Of a stretch of DNA of 64,000 bases, positions 35,667-44,970 are shown piece after piece. This stretch comes from Sphingobacterium thalpophilum (GTDB lineage: Bacteria; Bacteroidota; Bacteroidia; Sphingobacteriales; Sphingobacteriaceae): NCBI RefSeq assembly GCF_038396785.1, contig NZ_CP151087.1:1302001-1366000 (forward strand), read 5' to 3'. Position 1 is the first letter of the stretch. Every line of letters begins with the position of its first letter. Below the pieces are notes generated by a model that had not been told where the DNA came from, did no database searches, and worked only from the letters and a program-made list of their open reading frames with translations. Made by a program: the position numbers and the translations under genes.

Positions 35667-36152
35667 CTAATCCCAACGGTAGTCGTTGTAAAAATCTTCC
35701 GGATGTCTGCTAATTGCAACATCTTTTACAATCCGGATATTGGCTGCTCCCAAGTTGACATTCAGCATAAATGAAGGCACGTTTGATGAAAAATTCCAAC
35801 GACCATTGCGCATATACACGTAACCTCCTCTGTAAGGATCGTAGAATGTTTTGTAATCTCTAAAGTATACATGGTGTCTACTATCGTAACGATGTGCGCT
35901 TGCCCAGGCCGGTGCTCTATGACGGTATGACTTTCGGTATGACTTAGCTACTTCTTTATGATACTTACGGTCTTCTTTTTCGCGTTTTTCTAAATATTTT
36001 CGATATTCCTTATCCCTTTTCTCTTCATATTTTCTACGCTCTTTGTCCTGTTTCCATTCACGTTCATGTCCACGATGTTGAGCCGAAGATTGTTGAGGAG
36101 CGATTAAAACCAGCCCTCCAATTGCCAACGCGAAGTATATCATCTTTCTCAT
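35667..36152 (-). CDS. Secreted charged hypothetical protein
   Basis: 161 residues. A signal peptide (cleavage near SSAQ, residue 25) is followed by about 50 residues of alternating Lys/Arg/Glu/Tyr repeats (EKRDKEYRKYLEKREKEDRKY), a likely single helix or coiled coil, then a His/Tyr/Arg-rich part and a C-terminal domain of about 60 residues (VYFRDYKTFYDPYRGGYVYM...). It is basic and probably periplasmic. Such proteins are common in Bacteroidota but their role is not known to me. Confidence 0.65.
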   Translation of the reverse strand: MRKMIYFALAIGGLVLIAPQQSSAQHRGHEREWKQDKERRKYEEKRDKEYRKYLEKREKEDRKYHKEVAKSYRKSYRHRAPAWASAHRYDSRHHVYFRDYKTFYDPYRGGYVYMRNGRWNFSSNVPSFMLNVNLGAANIRIVKDVAISRHPEDFYNDYRWD

Positions 36153-36317
36153 AACAGTATAATTTAAATTTAAAAATCAATTCCACTCTGCCTGTGTTCC
36201 ATTCTTTTTTACAAGCGTTTCTATGGGTATGACTTCAATGTTTGAACAAAGGTTTAATCGATCAAGATGAATTTAATTTGTGCTGCAATATATAGAATCC
36301 ATTACTTCAATTTAACG

Positions 36318-36325
36318 TATCTTTG
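36318..36325 (+). promoter_or_regulatory. -7 box at the mnmE start (leaderless candidate)
   Basis: TATCTTTG matches TAnnTTTG and is followed by TACC and then the ATG at 36330, the same spacing as the S4-domain gene. No TTG is seen at -33, so it is less certain. Confidence 0.45.
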
Positions 36326-36329
36326 TACC

Positions 36330-37709
36330 ATGTCAAATACGGGATATATCACTGAAGATACCATTGTTGCATTAGCGACATCTTCCGGAACAAATGGCGC
36401 TATTGCTGTCATACGCGTTTCGGGCCAAAATGCCATAAAAATTACGAACGAAATATTTAAAGGAAAGAACCTACTTCAACAAGCATCACATACCATCCAT
36501 TTTGGAACCATACGCGATGGCGAAGAGATCATTGACGAAGTATTGGTCTCCTTATTTGTAGCTCCGAACTCCTATACGAGAGAAAATTCGGTGGAAATAT
36601 CAACGCATAACTCCAAATATATTATCGAGCGCGTTGTAAATTTACTCATCAAAAAAGGAGCACGTGCCGCCCGTCCGGGAGAATTTACCCTACGTGCATT
36701 TCTCAATGGCGGAATGGATTTATCCCAAGCAGAAGCAGTTGCCGATTTAATTGCATCTAATTCTGCAGCCTCACATCAAGTGGCGATGCAGCAGATGCGT
36801 GGCGGCTTTTCCAATCAGCTTAAATCCCTTCGTGAAGATCTCATTCACTTTGCTTCACTGATTGAATTAGAGCTTGATTTTTCGGAAGAAGATGTGGAAT
36901 TTGCCAACAGAGATCAGCTAAAAAATCTAATCAATAAAATACAGGTTATTGTTCAAAAATTAGTGCAGTCTTTTGAACAGGGTAACGTCCTAAAAAATGG
37001 TGTTCCTGTTGTTATTGCCGGGAAACCTAATGTAGGAAAATCAACCCTATTGAACGCTTTTTTAAACGAAGAACGTGCCATTGTTTCAGATATTGCAGGA
37101 ACAACGCGCGATACCATTGAAGATGAAATTAATATTCATGGCGTCACGTTCCGATTTATTGACACAGCAGGTATACGTGAGACGGCAGATGTTATTGAAG
37201 CAAAAGGTGTTGAGCGTACCCGTGAAAAGATGAAACAGGCGAGATTGATCATTTACCTATTTGACCCTACACAGGACAAAGTCGAGGAAGTACAAGCGCA
37301 ATTACCTGAAATCGAGCGCCTACAAATTCCATTTGTCACCATTATCAATAAATCAGATTTGCTTTCTGAGGCGCAAAAAGAGGTTTACAATGTCCTTAAT
37401 CCGCTTTACATTTCAGCGAAAGAACAAATCGGTGTCGAGGAACTGAAAGACGAATTGATCAATCGTGTACATTTAGGAAATTTAAATACCGACGATGTCA
37501 TGGTCACCAACATCCGTCACGTAGAGGCGCTACAAAAAACAGCAGATTCACTGGAACGCGTAATCTATGGTATTGACAATCCTGTCACTTCTGATTTCCT
37601 AGCGATGGATATACGCCAAGCCTTATATCATCTTGGTGAAATCACCGGAAGTGTTTCTACAGACGATTTATTGGATAATATCTTTTCCAAGTTCTGTATC
37701 GGAAAGTAA
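36330..37709 (+). CDS. mnmE: tRNA modification GTPase MnmE
   Basis: 459 residues from the ATG at 36330, which places DTIVALATSSG at the usual distance from the start; an in-frame ATG at 36267 would add 21 atypical residues. N-terminal folate-binding domain (GAIAVIRVSG, EFTLRAFLNGGMDLSQAEAVADLI), central G domain (G1 GKPNVGKST, G2 AGTTRDTIE, G3 DTAGIRET, G4 NKSD) and the C-terminal FCIGK motif are all present. With MnmG it modifies U34 of several tRNAs. Confidence 0.96.
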   Translation: MSNTGYITEDTIVALATSSGTNGAIAVIRVSGQNAIKITNEIFKGKNLLQQASHTIHFGTIRDGEEIIDEVLVSLFVAPNSYTRENSVEISTHNSKYIIERVVNLLIKKGARAARPGEFTLRAFLNGGMDLSQAEAVADLIASNSAASHQVAMQQMRGGFSNQLKSLREDLIHFASLIELELDFSEEDVEFANRDQLKNLINKIQVIVQKLVQSFEQGNVLKNGVPVVIAGKPNVGKSTLLNAFLNEERAIVSDIAGTTRDTIEDEINIHGVTFRFIDTAGIRETADVIEAKGVERTREKMKQARLIIYLFDPTQDKVEEVQAQLPEIERLQIPFVTIINKSDLLSEAQKEVYNVLNPLYISAKEQIGVEELKDELINRVHLGNLNTDDVMVTNIRHVEALQKTADSLERVIYGIDNPVTSDFLAMDIRQALYHLGEITGSVSTDDLLDNIFSKFCIGK

Positions 37710-37750
37710 ATCTTAATTAACGATAATAAACAATAACCACCATTGATTAT

Positions 37751-37788
37751 AAATCACTTAAAATAAACATTTTAAGTGATTTTTTTTA
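37751..37788 (+). terminator. Terminator after mnmE
   Basis: 14-bp stem AAATCACTTAAAAT / ATTTTAAGTGATTT with a 4-base loop followed by a run of T's. Confidence 0.85.
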
Positions 37789-37817
37789 TTATTAATGTTT
37801 ATCTTTAAAATGTATTA

Positions 37818-38014
37818 CCGCTCAAATAAAACTGAATAGTCCTGGTTTTCTTCAAAATTAAACCCACCTACTTTCCAGCTATACTGTCCATTAGAATTTC
37901 TCACAGCTACATGGACTGGACTTGCCGTAGTGCTATGATTATAAAAAACAACTATTGAAGATTCACTTTTTTCGATATTAATTTTTATTACGGTATCGCA
38001 TACTCTAAAAATCA
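37818..38014 (-). pseudogene. C-terminal remnant of an unknown gene
   Basis: Reading the minus strand, an open frame of about 65 codons ends at TAA (37844-37846 region) with ...GQYSWKVGGFNFEENQDYSVLFER and has no usable start codon; upstream in frame is a stop near 38021. It looks like a beta-rich C-terminus left after a deletion. It meets the CPBP remnant on the other strand around 37960-38020. Family not recognised. Confidence 0.4.
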
Positions 38015-38483
38015 GGATGCATTAAATAAATTTTGGACATATAATCAACGTAGAATATTCATTTTGTCTGCGATAATCTTTGCAATACTTCACTATAAGC
38101 GCTACAATATGACTTTTGAAAACCTATTATTAATCCCATTTTTATTGGCTTTCTATTTTTCAAGGGGTTGGATCCTAGAATATGCTAGAGCTCCATATGG
38201 ATTTATTTACAGTTGCTTACTGCATATACTATATAACTTCCTTTTATCGGTCAAATATACTTTAAATAACTTCTCTAGTTATAGATTCAATTACAATAAT
38301 GCATTTAGTGGTTTTTATGTACCTAAAATGGATAAATTAAAGCACGGGAGTGATTTTGACAACCTTACTGGTTACTTACATTTATTCTTACAGACTAATT
38401 TAAACGCTCGAAAGGAGACAAAGAGAAAATTCCACTGGAGATCTTTCCATTCCATTCATAGTAGTAGGCTTGCCTCCTTTTGA
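37995..38483 (+). pseudogene. CPBP-family intramembrane protease remnant
   Basis: The frame is open from 37959 but has no good start. SAIIFAILHYKRYN and LLHILYNFLL carry the second and third CPBP motifs (His in FxxxH and HxxxN), separated by a membrane segment, but the N-terminal half with the catalytic Glu-Glu-x-x-x-Arg motif is missing. The last ~30 codons are simply antisense of the neighbouring gene, so the natural end is lost as well. Non-functional remnant. Confidence 0.6.
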
Positions 38484-39150
38484 TAATAACCTTCTTGCTC
38501 CTAGGCATCCGCTCTTTGTCCACGGGTTGTATAACAGTGATCTCGTAATGGTTGGCCTGGGTATTATTGACTTTAATTTCGATAGCTTTTTCAAAGCCGT
38601 ACGAATATACACCTAACTTGTAAACGTCCTGTCTCGGAAAATTAAATGTTTTCGTTGAATCAATAACGATTTGTTTTCTTAGTCTGGAAGAAAACATGCA
38701 ATGTCTATATTGCGGAACATGGACAATATTTCGATAATTTTTCTTTTTGTTAATATATATGGAAAGTAATTCGAAGTAAAACGGAGTTCTACTGCTCATC
38801 TCGTTTTTCTCATAAGTTTCCAAATAATAGTTGATCGTTACTGAAATAGAATCGTTATCTTTTTGGACTGACTTTTCCCGTACCGATACCCTGGGTAATC
38901 TTTTTTCCAGGTGTGGATTTAAAATTACTGTATCTCCCTTTACTTCCCAATCTCCTCTATTCGTATAGGATTCAAATGTATAGGGGAAAATAGGATCTGC
39001 TTCAATAAGCTCAAATGTGCTGTCTAGATTTAGAGTCAGACGGGTCGAATATTCCCCATACGTACCGAAGATCGGTTTAGAAGCTTTTTGAGCAAATACG
39101 GAGAATACTAGTGAAAAATAAAGAAGTGCTGACAACAATACTTTGATCAT
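38395..39150 (-). CDS. Secreted hypothetical protein
   Basis: 251 residues from the ATG at 39150, where a clean signal peptide begins (MIKVLLSALLYFSLVFSVFAQ); an upstream in-frame ATG at 39198 adds a hydrophilic leader and is unlikely. After the signal comes GTYGEYSTRLTLNLDSTFELI...GDWEVKGDTVIL, a pattern of short lipocalin-like or copper-resistance-like beta domains seen in many Bacteroidota proteins. No catalytic motif. Function unknown. Confidence 0.65.
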   Translation of the reverse strand: MIKVLLSALLYFSLVFSVFAQKASKPIFGTYGEYSTRLTLNLDSTFELIEADPIFPYTFESYTNRGDWEVKGDTVILNPHLEKRLPRVSVREKSVQKDNDSISVTINYYLETYEKNEMSSRTPFYFELLSIYINKKKNYRNIVHVPQYRHCMFSSRLRKQIVIDSTKTFNFPRQDVYKLGVYSYGFEKAIEIKVNNTQANHYEITVIQPVDKERMPRSKKVIIKRRQAYYYEWNGKISSGIFSLSPFERLN

Positions 39151-39244
39151 AATCCATTTTTCCTTTGCTTTGTTAGGGATAGAATACAAATATATCACAA
39201 AATGTTCACCTAATTTACTCTTTGTTCTTCTTAAACAGGAAAAG

Positions 39245-39385
39245 TTATTTTTTCACAATACTATAAACCACAACCGGAAGGCACAATACGGTTAATATTA
39301 CAGAGAACCTTTTGAAGATCAGCAAATCTTTCCGTTTTTTTAATAATTCTTGGTCCGATAGTTCGCTTAATTCTTTTTCTTTCAT
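39245..39385 (-). CDS. Small membrane protein (46 residues)
   Basis: ATG at 39385, stop TAA at 39245-39247. The protein starts MKEKELSELSDQELLKKRKDL, a charged helix, followed by one membrane segment (FSVILTVLCLPVVVYSIV) and KK at the end. The LSDQELLKK-plus-membrane-helix layout resembles small Bacteroidota membrane proteins. Too short for standard gene calling; the signal rests on coherent composition. Confidence 0.5.
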   Translation of the reverse strand: MKEKELSELSDQELLKKRKDLLIFKRFSVILTVLCLPVVVYSIVKK

Positions 39386-39706
39386 GCTATTTTTAATTAA
39401 GATCCTATGATAAAATACTTAATAATACCTTGTAAGTTTTCTTGTTGTGTCAGCGATACAGGTATCATTTGCTAATAATGGCTTCTGATCAAATATAAAT
39501 ATCTTCACGAACATTTATCAAATTATTTCCTTTTTAGGATATATTGTACTTACCACAGTCTTTTATCGGTAATAATGGAGAAACAACGTCTTTAACAAAT
39601 TGCCGATAGCACGATACAACAAAAAGACAAGGTCCTACCATGGTAAAACCTTGCTCTTATTAGTGAACAAACAATATACAGATCCGGCGCAGAACGGGGG
39701 CAATAG
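39386..39706. other. Intergenic stretch, no gene seen
   Basis: AT-rich 321 bp with no convincing ORF on either strand. The only structure noted is the hairpin at 39621-39659. Confidence 0.5.
39621..39659 (-). terminator. Probable terminator of the collapsed PUL
   Basis: On the minus strand GAGCAAGGT / ACCTTGTC arms around an ACCATGGT core are followed by TTTTTG. It lies 48 bp after the GH2 remnant stop. Confidence 0.5.
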
Positions 39707-39986
39707 CTAGTTGGCTTCAAGCTGAATAACCCCCGAAATTAGTCCTTCACCTTTTGCCCTTACCCGTATTTCACCTTTGTTTTTGCTCGTGACAATCGCC
39801 AAGGCTTTACCATGAAAAGCATTGCGAGAAGCTGATTGGAAGCTTGTCAGATCCGTCGTATTGCCATTGTCTGTCGCCACAATTTTTGCACCGTCTCCCT
39901 TCACCTCAAATTCGATTTTATCGTCTGCATCAGGAACGATCGTACCAAACTCGTCCACGATATAGGCATGCACAAAGGAAAGTTTT
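39707..39986 (-). pseudogene. GH2 (beta-galactosidase-like) C-terminal remnant
   Basis: The frame KLSFVHAYIVDEFGTIVPDADDKIEFEVKGDG...ATDNGNTTDLTSFQSASRNAFHGKALAIVTSKN..GLISGVIQLEAN is the C-terminal Ig-like domain typical of Bacteroidota GH2 enzymes (VDNGNP....F..A.R.AF.G...V). About 93 codons remain; the catalytic barrel and sugar-binding domains are gone. It is joined out of frame to the SusD gene near 39985, with AAA shared by both sides. Confidence 0.75.
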
Positions 39987-41060
39987 GCGTGTATCCATGT
40001 TGTCAAACTCATTGAAGAACTTTTTGCTTACCGTACATGCCCCCCATCCTTGGCCATAAGGCGACCAATTTTTACCGCGCAAGCCCAGAAAGACGACCCA
40101 GCGGTTGCCATCAACATAACCGTTGTAGTTCGACGTATTGTTGAATTTCTGTGCAAATACAACCTCAGGATTTCCCTTACCGGCATATTTGGAAATATCT
40201 AGCGTATTATTGCTTGCATTGGGGATATAACTCGCTGCCGGCCACAGATTTTTGAAATCTGCCACCAGCGCAAACTGGCCGCTGCTGATAACTTCTTCGA
40301 GTCCCGCTAGGGCTTCAGCCTTGGAGACACCGATATCTTCGCCGCCATAATAGCCTGCATAAAATAGATAAACACGGGCCAGTAGCGCTTTAGCAGCAAA
40401 TGGAGTTGCCCGACCATCATTGGTTGCCGCAGCTGACTTGGGGTAAGCTGTTGCTGGGATATTGGCAGCCGCAAATTTAAGGTCTGAAACAATCAGTTGA
40501 TAAATCGCTTTGGGGTCCGACTGTGGAATATTCTCATTGGTCGGGCTCGTTAGCAAAGGGATGTTTTCGAATAGACGGACGAGATCAAAGTACATGGTGG
40601 CCCGCAGGAATTTCGTTTCCCCTTCGATACGTGCCCGCGCTGTAGTGTTGCCTGAAAAATCAGTGCCGTCCAATTTTTCCAAAAGTGTATTGCAGCGAAA
40701 AATTCCCGCGTAGTAATCAGACCAGGTACCATCAAAGATATTATTGTCCGATTGGGACTGCGCAATATCAAAACGGTCTATTGCCTGAAATGAGCGACCG
40801 TCTGTTGTACCTGTTCCGCCAAAACAATTGTCGGCAGCCACCTCTGCTGTCAGATAGAAAGACTGGCTCCCATTGGAGGTCGTCCGTTGATAACCATCAT
40901 AGCAGCCGACCAGAGCCATGTCGGCATCGGCTACGGTTTTATAAAAATTGCTTTCCAAAACGCTTGTCATCGGTTCGACATCCAAAAAACTGGATGAACA
41001 TGATCCTAAGATTAAGGATCCAAATAACATGGAATGATAGATATAGCTCGTTTTTTTCAT
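39984..41060 (-). pseudogene. SusD/RagB-family lipoprotein, 3'-truncated
   Basis: Starts normally: signal with LGSC lipobox, then the SusD N-terminal domain (FLDVEPMTSVLESNFYKTVADADMALVGCYDGYQ) and TPR-like helices (AKALLARVYLFYAGYYGG). It runs about 359 residues to FFNEFDNMDTRK, where the sequence switches to the GH2 remnant; normal relatives continue another 150-200 residues, including the C-terminal pair of helices. The ORF continues 17 foreign codons to a chance stop at 39930. Likely not functional as a glycan-binding partner. Confidence 0.8.
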
Positions 41061-41072
41061 GATTTCTTGTGT

Positions 41073-41678
41073 TTAGAATTTAACATTTAGGCCAAATAAT
41101 ACAGTCCTTGGTCTTGGATAGTAACCGAGGTCGATACCCGATACCCAACCATCTGTTCCATAGCCGATCTCGGGATCCATCCCATCATATTTGGTGAACG
41201 TAAACAGGTTTTGACCTTGTACGTAGAAGCGGATCTGATTAGCATACTTCCATTTGATCAGTTTCGACAGATCATAACCTAAGGTCACATTGCTGATCCG
41301 AAGAAAGTCTCCATCCTGAATATAAAGGTCTGAAAACTGCCAATTGACATTAGTTTCCGTAACACGGGGGATCGTACTGGAAGTACCTTCCCCGGTCCAT
41401 CGGTCTAATATTCGTGTAGTATAGTTTGCTTGTTTATTGGCATGATTGCGGTAAGACTGTACAATTTTGTTTCCAAGGGAACCATAGGCATTCACCGAGA
41501 AATCAAATCCTTTATAATCCAGTCCAATATTAAATCCATAGGTAAAATTAGGCATGCCCACGCCCAAATTTGTCTTATCCGAGGCATTGATAATACCATC
41601 GTTATTCTGATCTACATATTTCACATCGCCCGGTTTTACATCCGCTTGAAGGATACCTTTTCCGGCTGTTTTCCAATT
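41073..41678 (-). pseudogene. SusC-type TonB receptor, C-terminal remnant
   Basis: About 200 codons of the end of a SusC barrel: KTAGKGILQADVKPGDVKYVDQNNDGIINASDK (the typical calcium-like loop before the last strands), GFNIGLDYKGFDFSVNAYGSLGNKI, FLRISNVTLGYDLS, VQGQNLFTFTKYDGMDPE and the final GLNVKF. The first ~800 residues, with signal, plug and most of the barrel, are missing. At about 41680 it is joined to a sensor gene in another frame. It sits 12 bp before the SusD gene, the normal order. Confidence 0.8.
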
Positions 41679-43566
41679 CCTGCTTAAAATTGCGGATGAT
41701 AAACTTCTCTGCCTGTCCTGTACCGACAATCGCCGACAGGCCTTTGTTTGTGGAAGCCCAAACATCACCTTGATCATCGACCAAGAGTGCCAGGATTGCA
41801 TCGTCGCTAAGCCCATCTTGCTGTGTAAGATAGCTTATTTTGGTACCATCTATTACATGCAGTCCCTCTTGTGTCGCTACCCAAATACGACCGGCTTTGT
41901 CCTCTTTGATATCATAAATTAGATCATTCATGAGTTTCATAGGCGAACTGGATGTATTGATATAAGTAATCTTCTCGTCGGGGGCCAACAATGCCAATCC
42001 TGTAGCTGTGCCGATCCAGAGACGTTTTTTTGAATCCTCAAATAAAACAGAGATATAATTGCTGTTGATGGTTTGGCCCTGCCGTGTATATGTTTTCGAA
42101 AACTGTGCTGTTTTTTTATCAAACAGGTACAGGCCGGTACTTAGCTTTCCTATCCATAGCCGATGTTGACTATCTTCATAGATCTCCCATACACTATCAT
42201 CATTCAATTTCCCGGGGGCCGAGTCACGGTGGAAAACCTTAAAACTTTTGCCGTCAAATCGACACATACCACCTCGATAAGTTCCTATCCACAGCCTGTC
42301 TTCCGCATCCAGCAATAAGGAAACAATCACGTTGCTGCTCAAACTATTGGGATCCTGAGGATCATGCAGGTATTGCGTAAAGGTTTTCTGACTGAGATCA
42401 TAATAGAGCAATCCCCCACCATTTGTCCCAATCCAGAGATTACCCTTTCGATCCTGTACAAACTTATTGACGTCGTCAAAGGGAAGTGATTTGGGAAGTC
42501 CAGGATAGTTCTTGACTAAGGAGAATAATAACAAGTTGGGATGATAATAACTGATGCCGCCTTTGTATGTTCCCGTCCAGATAATACCTGACTTATCCCG
42601 ATATAAAGCCGTTATGCTATTGTAAGGTAGGCTTCGTAAATCATATTTATCGTTACCGATGATTTGTACACTTTTTGTTTTTTTATCATAAACATTGATC
42701 CCACCATGGTCAGTTCCTAGCCAGAGATGCCCTTTATCATCTTGCACGATATTGCCTACAAAAGGATTGGATAGTTCTTTTTGGAGATGTTGAATTGATC
42801 CATCTTTCGGGTCAAACCAGTATACACCGATTGGAATATCCTTTGAGAAGATCCATATCGCCCCATCCTGATCGGCAAATAGATTATAATTTACCAGCTT
42901 ATTGCTGATCGGCAATAAGCTGGTTTTGGTACTTTGAAGTGATTTCGTATCAATATGGCCCAGCAGGCCATTTTCGTAGATTACCCAGATCGTGTGGTCT
43001 TGCCCAGCTATCACATCGGCGATTCGGTTGTTTTTGGTCAACGGCGGTACAGTACGATAGGTTTTCTTTAGGCTATCGTACAAGATCAGCGAACGATCGC
43101 TATACAATAGTGCAAAGATCTGCCCTTCCAGCTGTCTTATCGTATGTACGTCTTTGACGGGCAACTTTAAGCGGGTCAGTATGGAATCAAGCTGCTGGAT
43201 GATAATACCTGAGCGCTGATCATACACATTCATCCGGTTGCTGGTACGAATCCATACATTGCCTTCTGGTCCCTCAAAGATTGCGGAAATCGAATTTCCA
43301 CTCAGCCCGGTTCGTTTATTGGCAGAATAGCGAAAATTTGTGAATTGCGCCCCATCAAATCGGCTCAGGCCAGATTCGGTACCAAACCAAAGGTAATTGT
43401 ACTTATCCCGGAGTGCGCAATTGACATGATTATGGACCAGGCCCTGATCAGAAGTTAAGGTTTTAAACGCATACGTATTGACCTGGCTCCAAACTGAAGA
43501 TTGCCCTAAGAAAAGGAAAAGAAAGAGTTGGAGATACGCGTATAAAAAAGACTTAAGCTGCTGCAT
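41675..43566 (-). pseudogene. Hybrid two-component sensor, propeller part only
   Basis: Signal peptide (ends near VWSQ), then many Reg_prop repeats of the type D..G.LWIGT..GL..FD (for example DKYNYLWFGTESGLSRFD, DKGHLWLGTDHGGINVYD, DRKGNLWIGTNGGGLLYYD, DSQHRLWIGKLSTGLYLFD) forming two seven-bladed propellers over about 625 residues. The Y_Y_Y domain, membrane segment, histidine kinase, receiver and AraC-type DNA-binding domains are absent; after IIRNF the DNA switches to the SusC tail. Full relatives are about 1300-1400 residues. It would have sensed a glycan fragment and switched on the SusC/SusD/GH2 genes. Confidence 0.85.
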
Positions 43567-44107
43567 TGGTTATCATCTCCCCAATGATACAAAAATTGAG
43601 CAAATACAGCAAATCAAGTTGCTATTCATATAAGCTTTAACATAGTCTTTTGATCGTTTCATCATTATATAACACGCACTATCACCGCTTATCATATTCC
43701 CAATATAAAAAATGGCATTATTGAGACAACTATTCTTTATCCCCTAACCATGTTACCACATTGCGATCATGTTCGTAAGTTAAATCGGAATAGTACCATT
43801 TTTACAGGGATATAGCTAGGGGTTAACAAGGGTTTACCCCTGTTATACCCCTGTTAACCCCCTGTTATCCCCCTGTTAAACCCCTACTAATAGTAGAACT
43901 GGTATAAATTAATTAATACGTTTTGTAGGAAAAATTGAAGATCAGTTTTACAATGAAGCGCTTCCAAAAGATTGCTATTAAATAGCCATGAAAATAGCAC
44001 TATTTAAACAGCCCTATCAGGCAATAGAATTGGTAAAACCAGATGTTTAGATCTGACTAAAAATTCTTTATTTACCACTCGAAATAGCAGTTCAAAATAC
44101 TGGAAAC
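43567..44107. other. 541-bp gene-free stretch upstream of the sensor remnant
   Basis: No ORF or RNA gene is seen. It holds the tandem repeat at 43836-43890 and, before it, an inverted half-copy (AGGGGTTAACAAGGG at about 43818-43832). Confidence 0.5.
43836..43890. repeat. 11-bp tandem repeat (CCCCTGTTA core), five copies
   Basis: Units ACCCCTGTTAT, ACCCCTGTTAA, CCCCCTGTTAT, CCCCCTGTTAA and the degenerate ACCCCTACTAA follow with an exact 11-bp period, near one helical turn. A reverse-complement copy lies just upstream. It may be a protein-binding array or a slippage tract. Confidence 0.8.
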
Positions 44108-44696
44108 TTACTGAAATTGCTTAGGCCTGTCTTTTTCAGCCGCCCTTGCCACGATCTCATCAATGCGTTTTTTGCGGGTATCTGGTCTTTTGGCAAGAAC
44201 AATCCATTGCAACATCATTTTTTTGACGGATTTACTCAATCCAAGAAAATAATCTTTTGAACCAGCGTAATGTTGAAATGCTTCATCCAAATCCTGGGGA
44301 ATAATTAATTCTTCCACACTGTCCAAAATTGACCAAGAACCATTTTCTTGTGCTATTTTTATAACCTCATGCCCCGCTGGAGTCATCAGATTCGCATCGA
44401 TTAGTTTTTTAACTTTTTCTTTTAATTTTAGACCAGGTACTATTGGGTTTTCTTCGGCTAAATAACTGCATGAATGAATAGGCATCAATCGGTCTCCGTG
44501 TGCTATCAATCCAGCCAAAACACAATGCTTCATCCACAAGTTCAGTCCAGTTGACCACCGGTAAATTTGATTTTTTAGTATTACAGATCACCCAAATTGA
44601 TTGTGCTATGTGATGATTGTTCTCAAGCCAAAATCGCCATTCTTCTTTTGTATTCAGGTAAATAATGGCTCTCTCTGCCGAATTCTGTTTGATCAT
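44108..44696 (-). pseudogene. YdeI/OmpD-associated family gene with a frameshift
   Basis: Two frames together make one ~190-residue YdeI-type protein. The first (from ATG 44696) reads ...WTELVDEALCFGWIDSTRRPIDAYSFMQLFSRRKPNSTWSKI and stops; the second continues KEKVKKLIDANLMTPAGHEVIKIAQENGSWSI...LGLSKSVKKMMLQWIVLAKRPDTRKKRIDEIV. The switch is in the A-rich run opposite 44417-44428 (ATTAAAAGAAAAAG on the coding strand), where removing one A restores the frame. It is either a true mutation or a homopolymer sequencing error. Confidence 0.8.
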
Positions 44697-44715
44697 TGAT
44701 ATCGTTTTTTAGTCC

Positions 44716-44970
44716 TTACTGGTATGGATAAAATTTGTCTATTGTGAAAATACGTTTTTTTTGAATACTAGTCATCCATGTTTTGCAGAACAACGACCAG
44801 CTTGTCCTATTGACAATATCAGCCCGCTGCTCTATTTTCCATTTTTCCTCACTTGCTAAATGATTATTTTTCGTAGGCGCCAAGTCGATAGCGTCGAATA
44901 GCGTAAAAAAAAACCAGCAACAGCCAATAATGGTAATTAAAGTCAAGCTAATCAGGATTTTCTTTATCAT
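44716..44970 (-). CDS. Small membrane-anchored or lipoprotein-like hypothetical protein
   Basis: 84 residues. The start MIKKILISLTLITIIGCCWFFF is a membrane anchor or lipoprotein signal (IIGC). The rest is soluble with two Trp and one Cys (SLFCKTWMTSIQ). It ends 19 bp before the frameshifted YdeI-like gene on the same strand. Not recognised; probably expressed from the 368-bp divergent region shared with the metallophosphoesterase. Confidence 0.5.
   Translation of the reverse strand: MIKKILISLTLITIIGCCWFFFTLFDAIDLAPTKNNHLASEEKWKIEQRADIVNRTSWSLFCKTWMTSIQKKRIFTIDKFYPYQ

Noticed and set aside
43836..43890. CRISPR array
   Set aside because: The repeat unit is 11 bp with no spacers and no cas genes are present.
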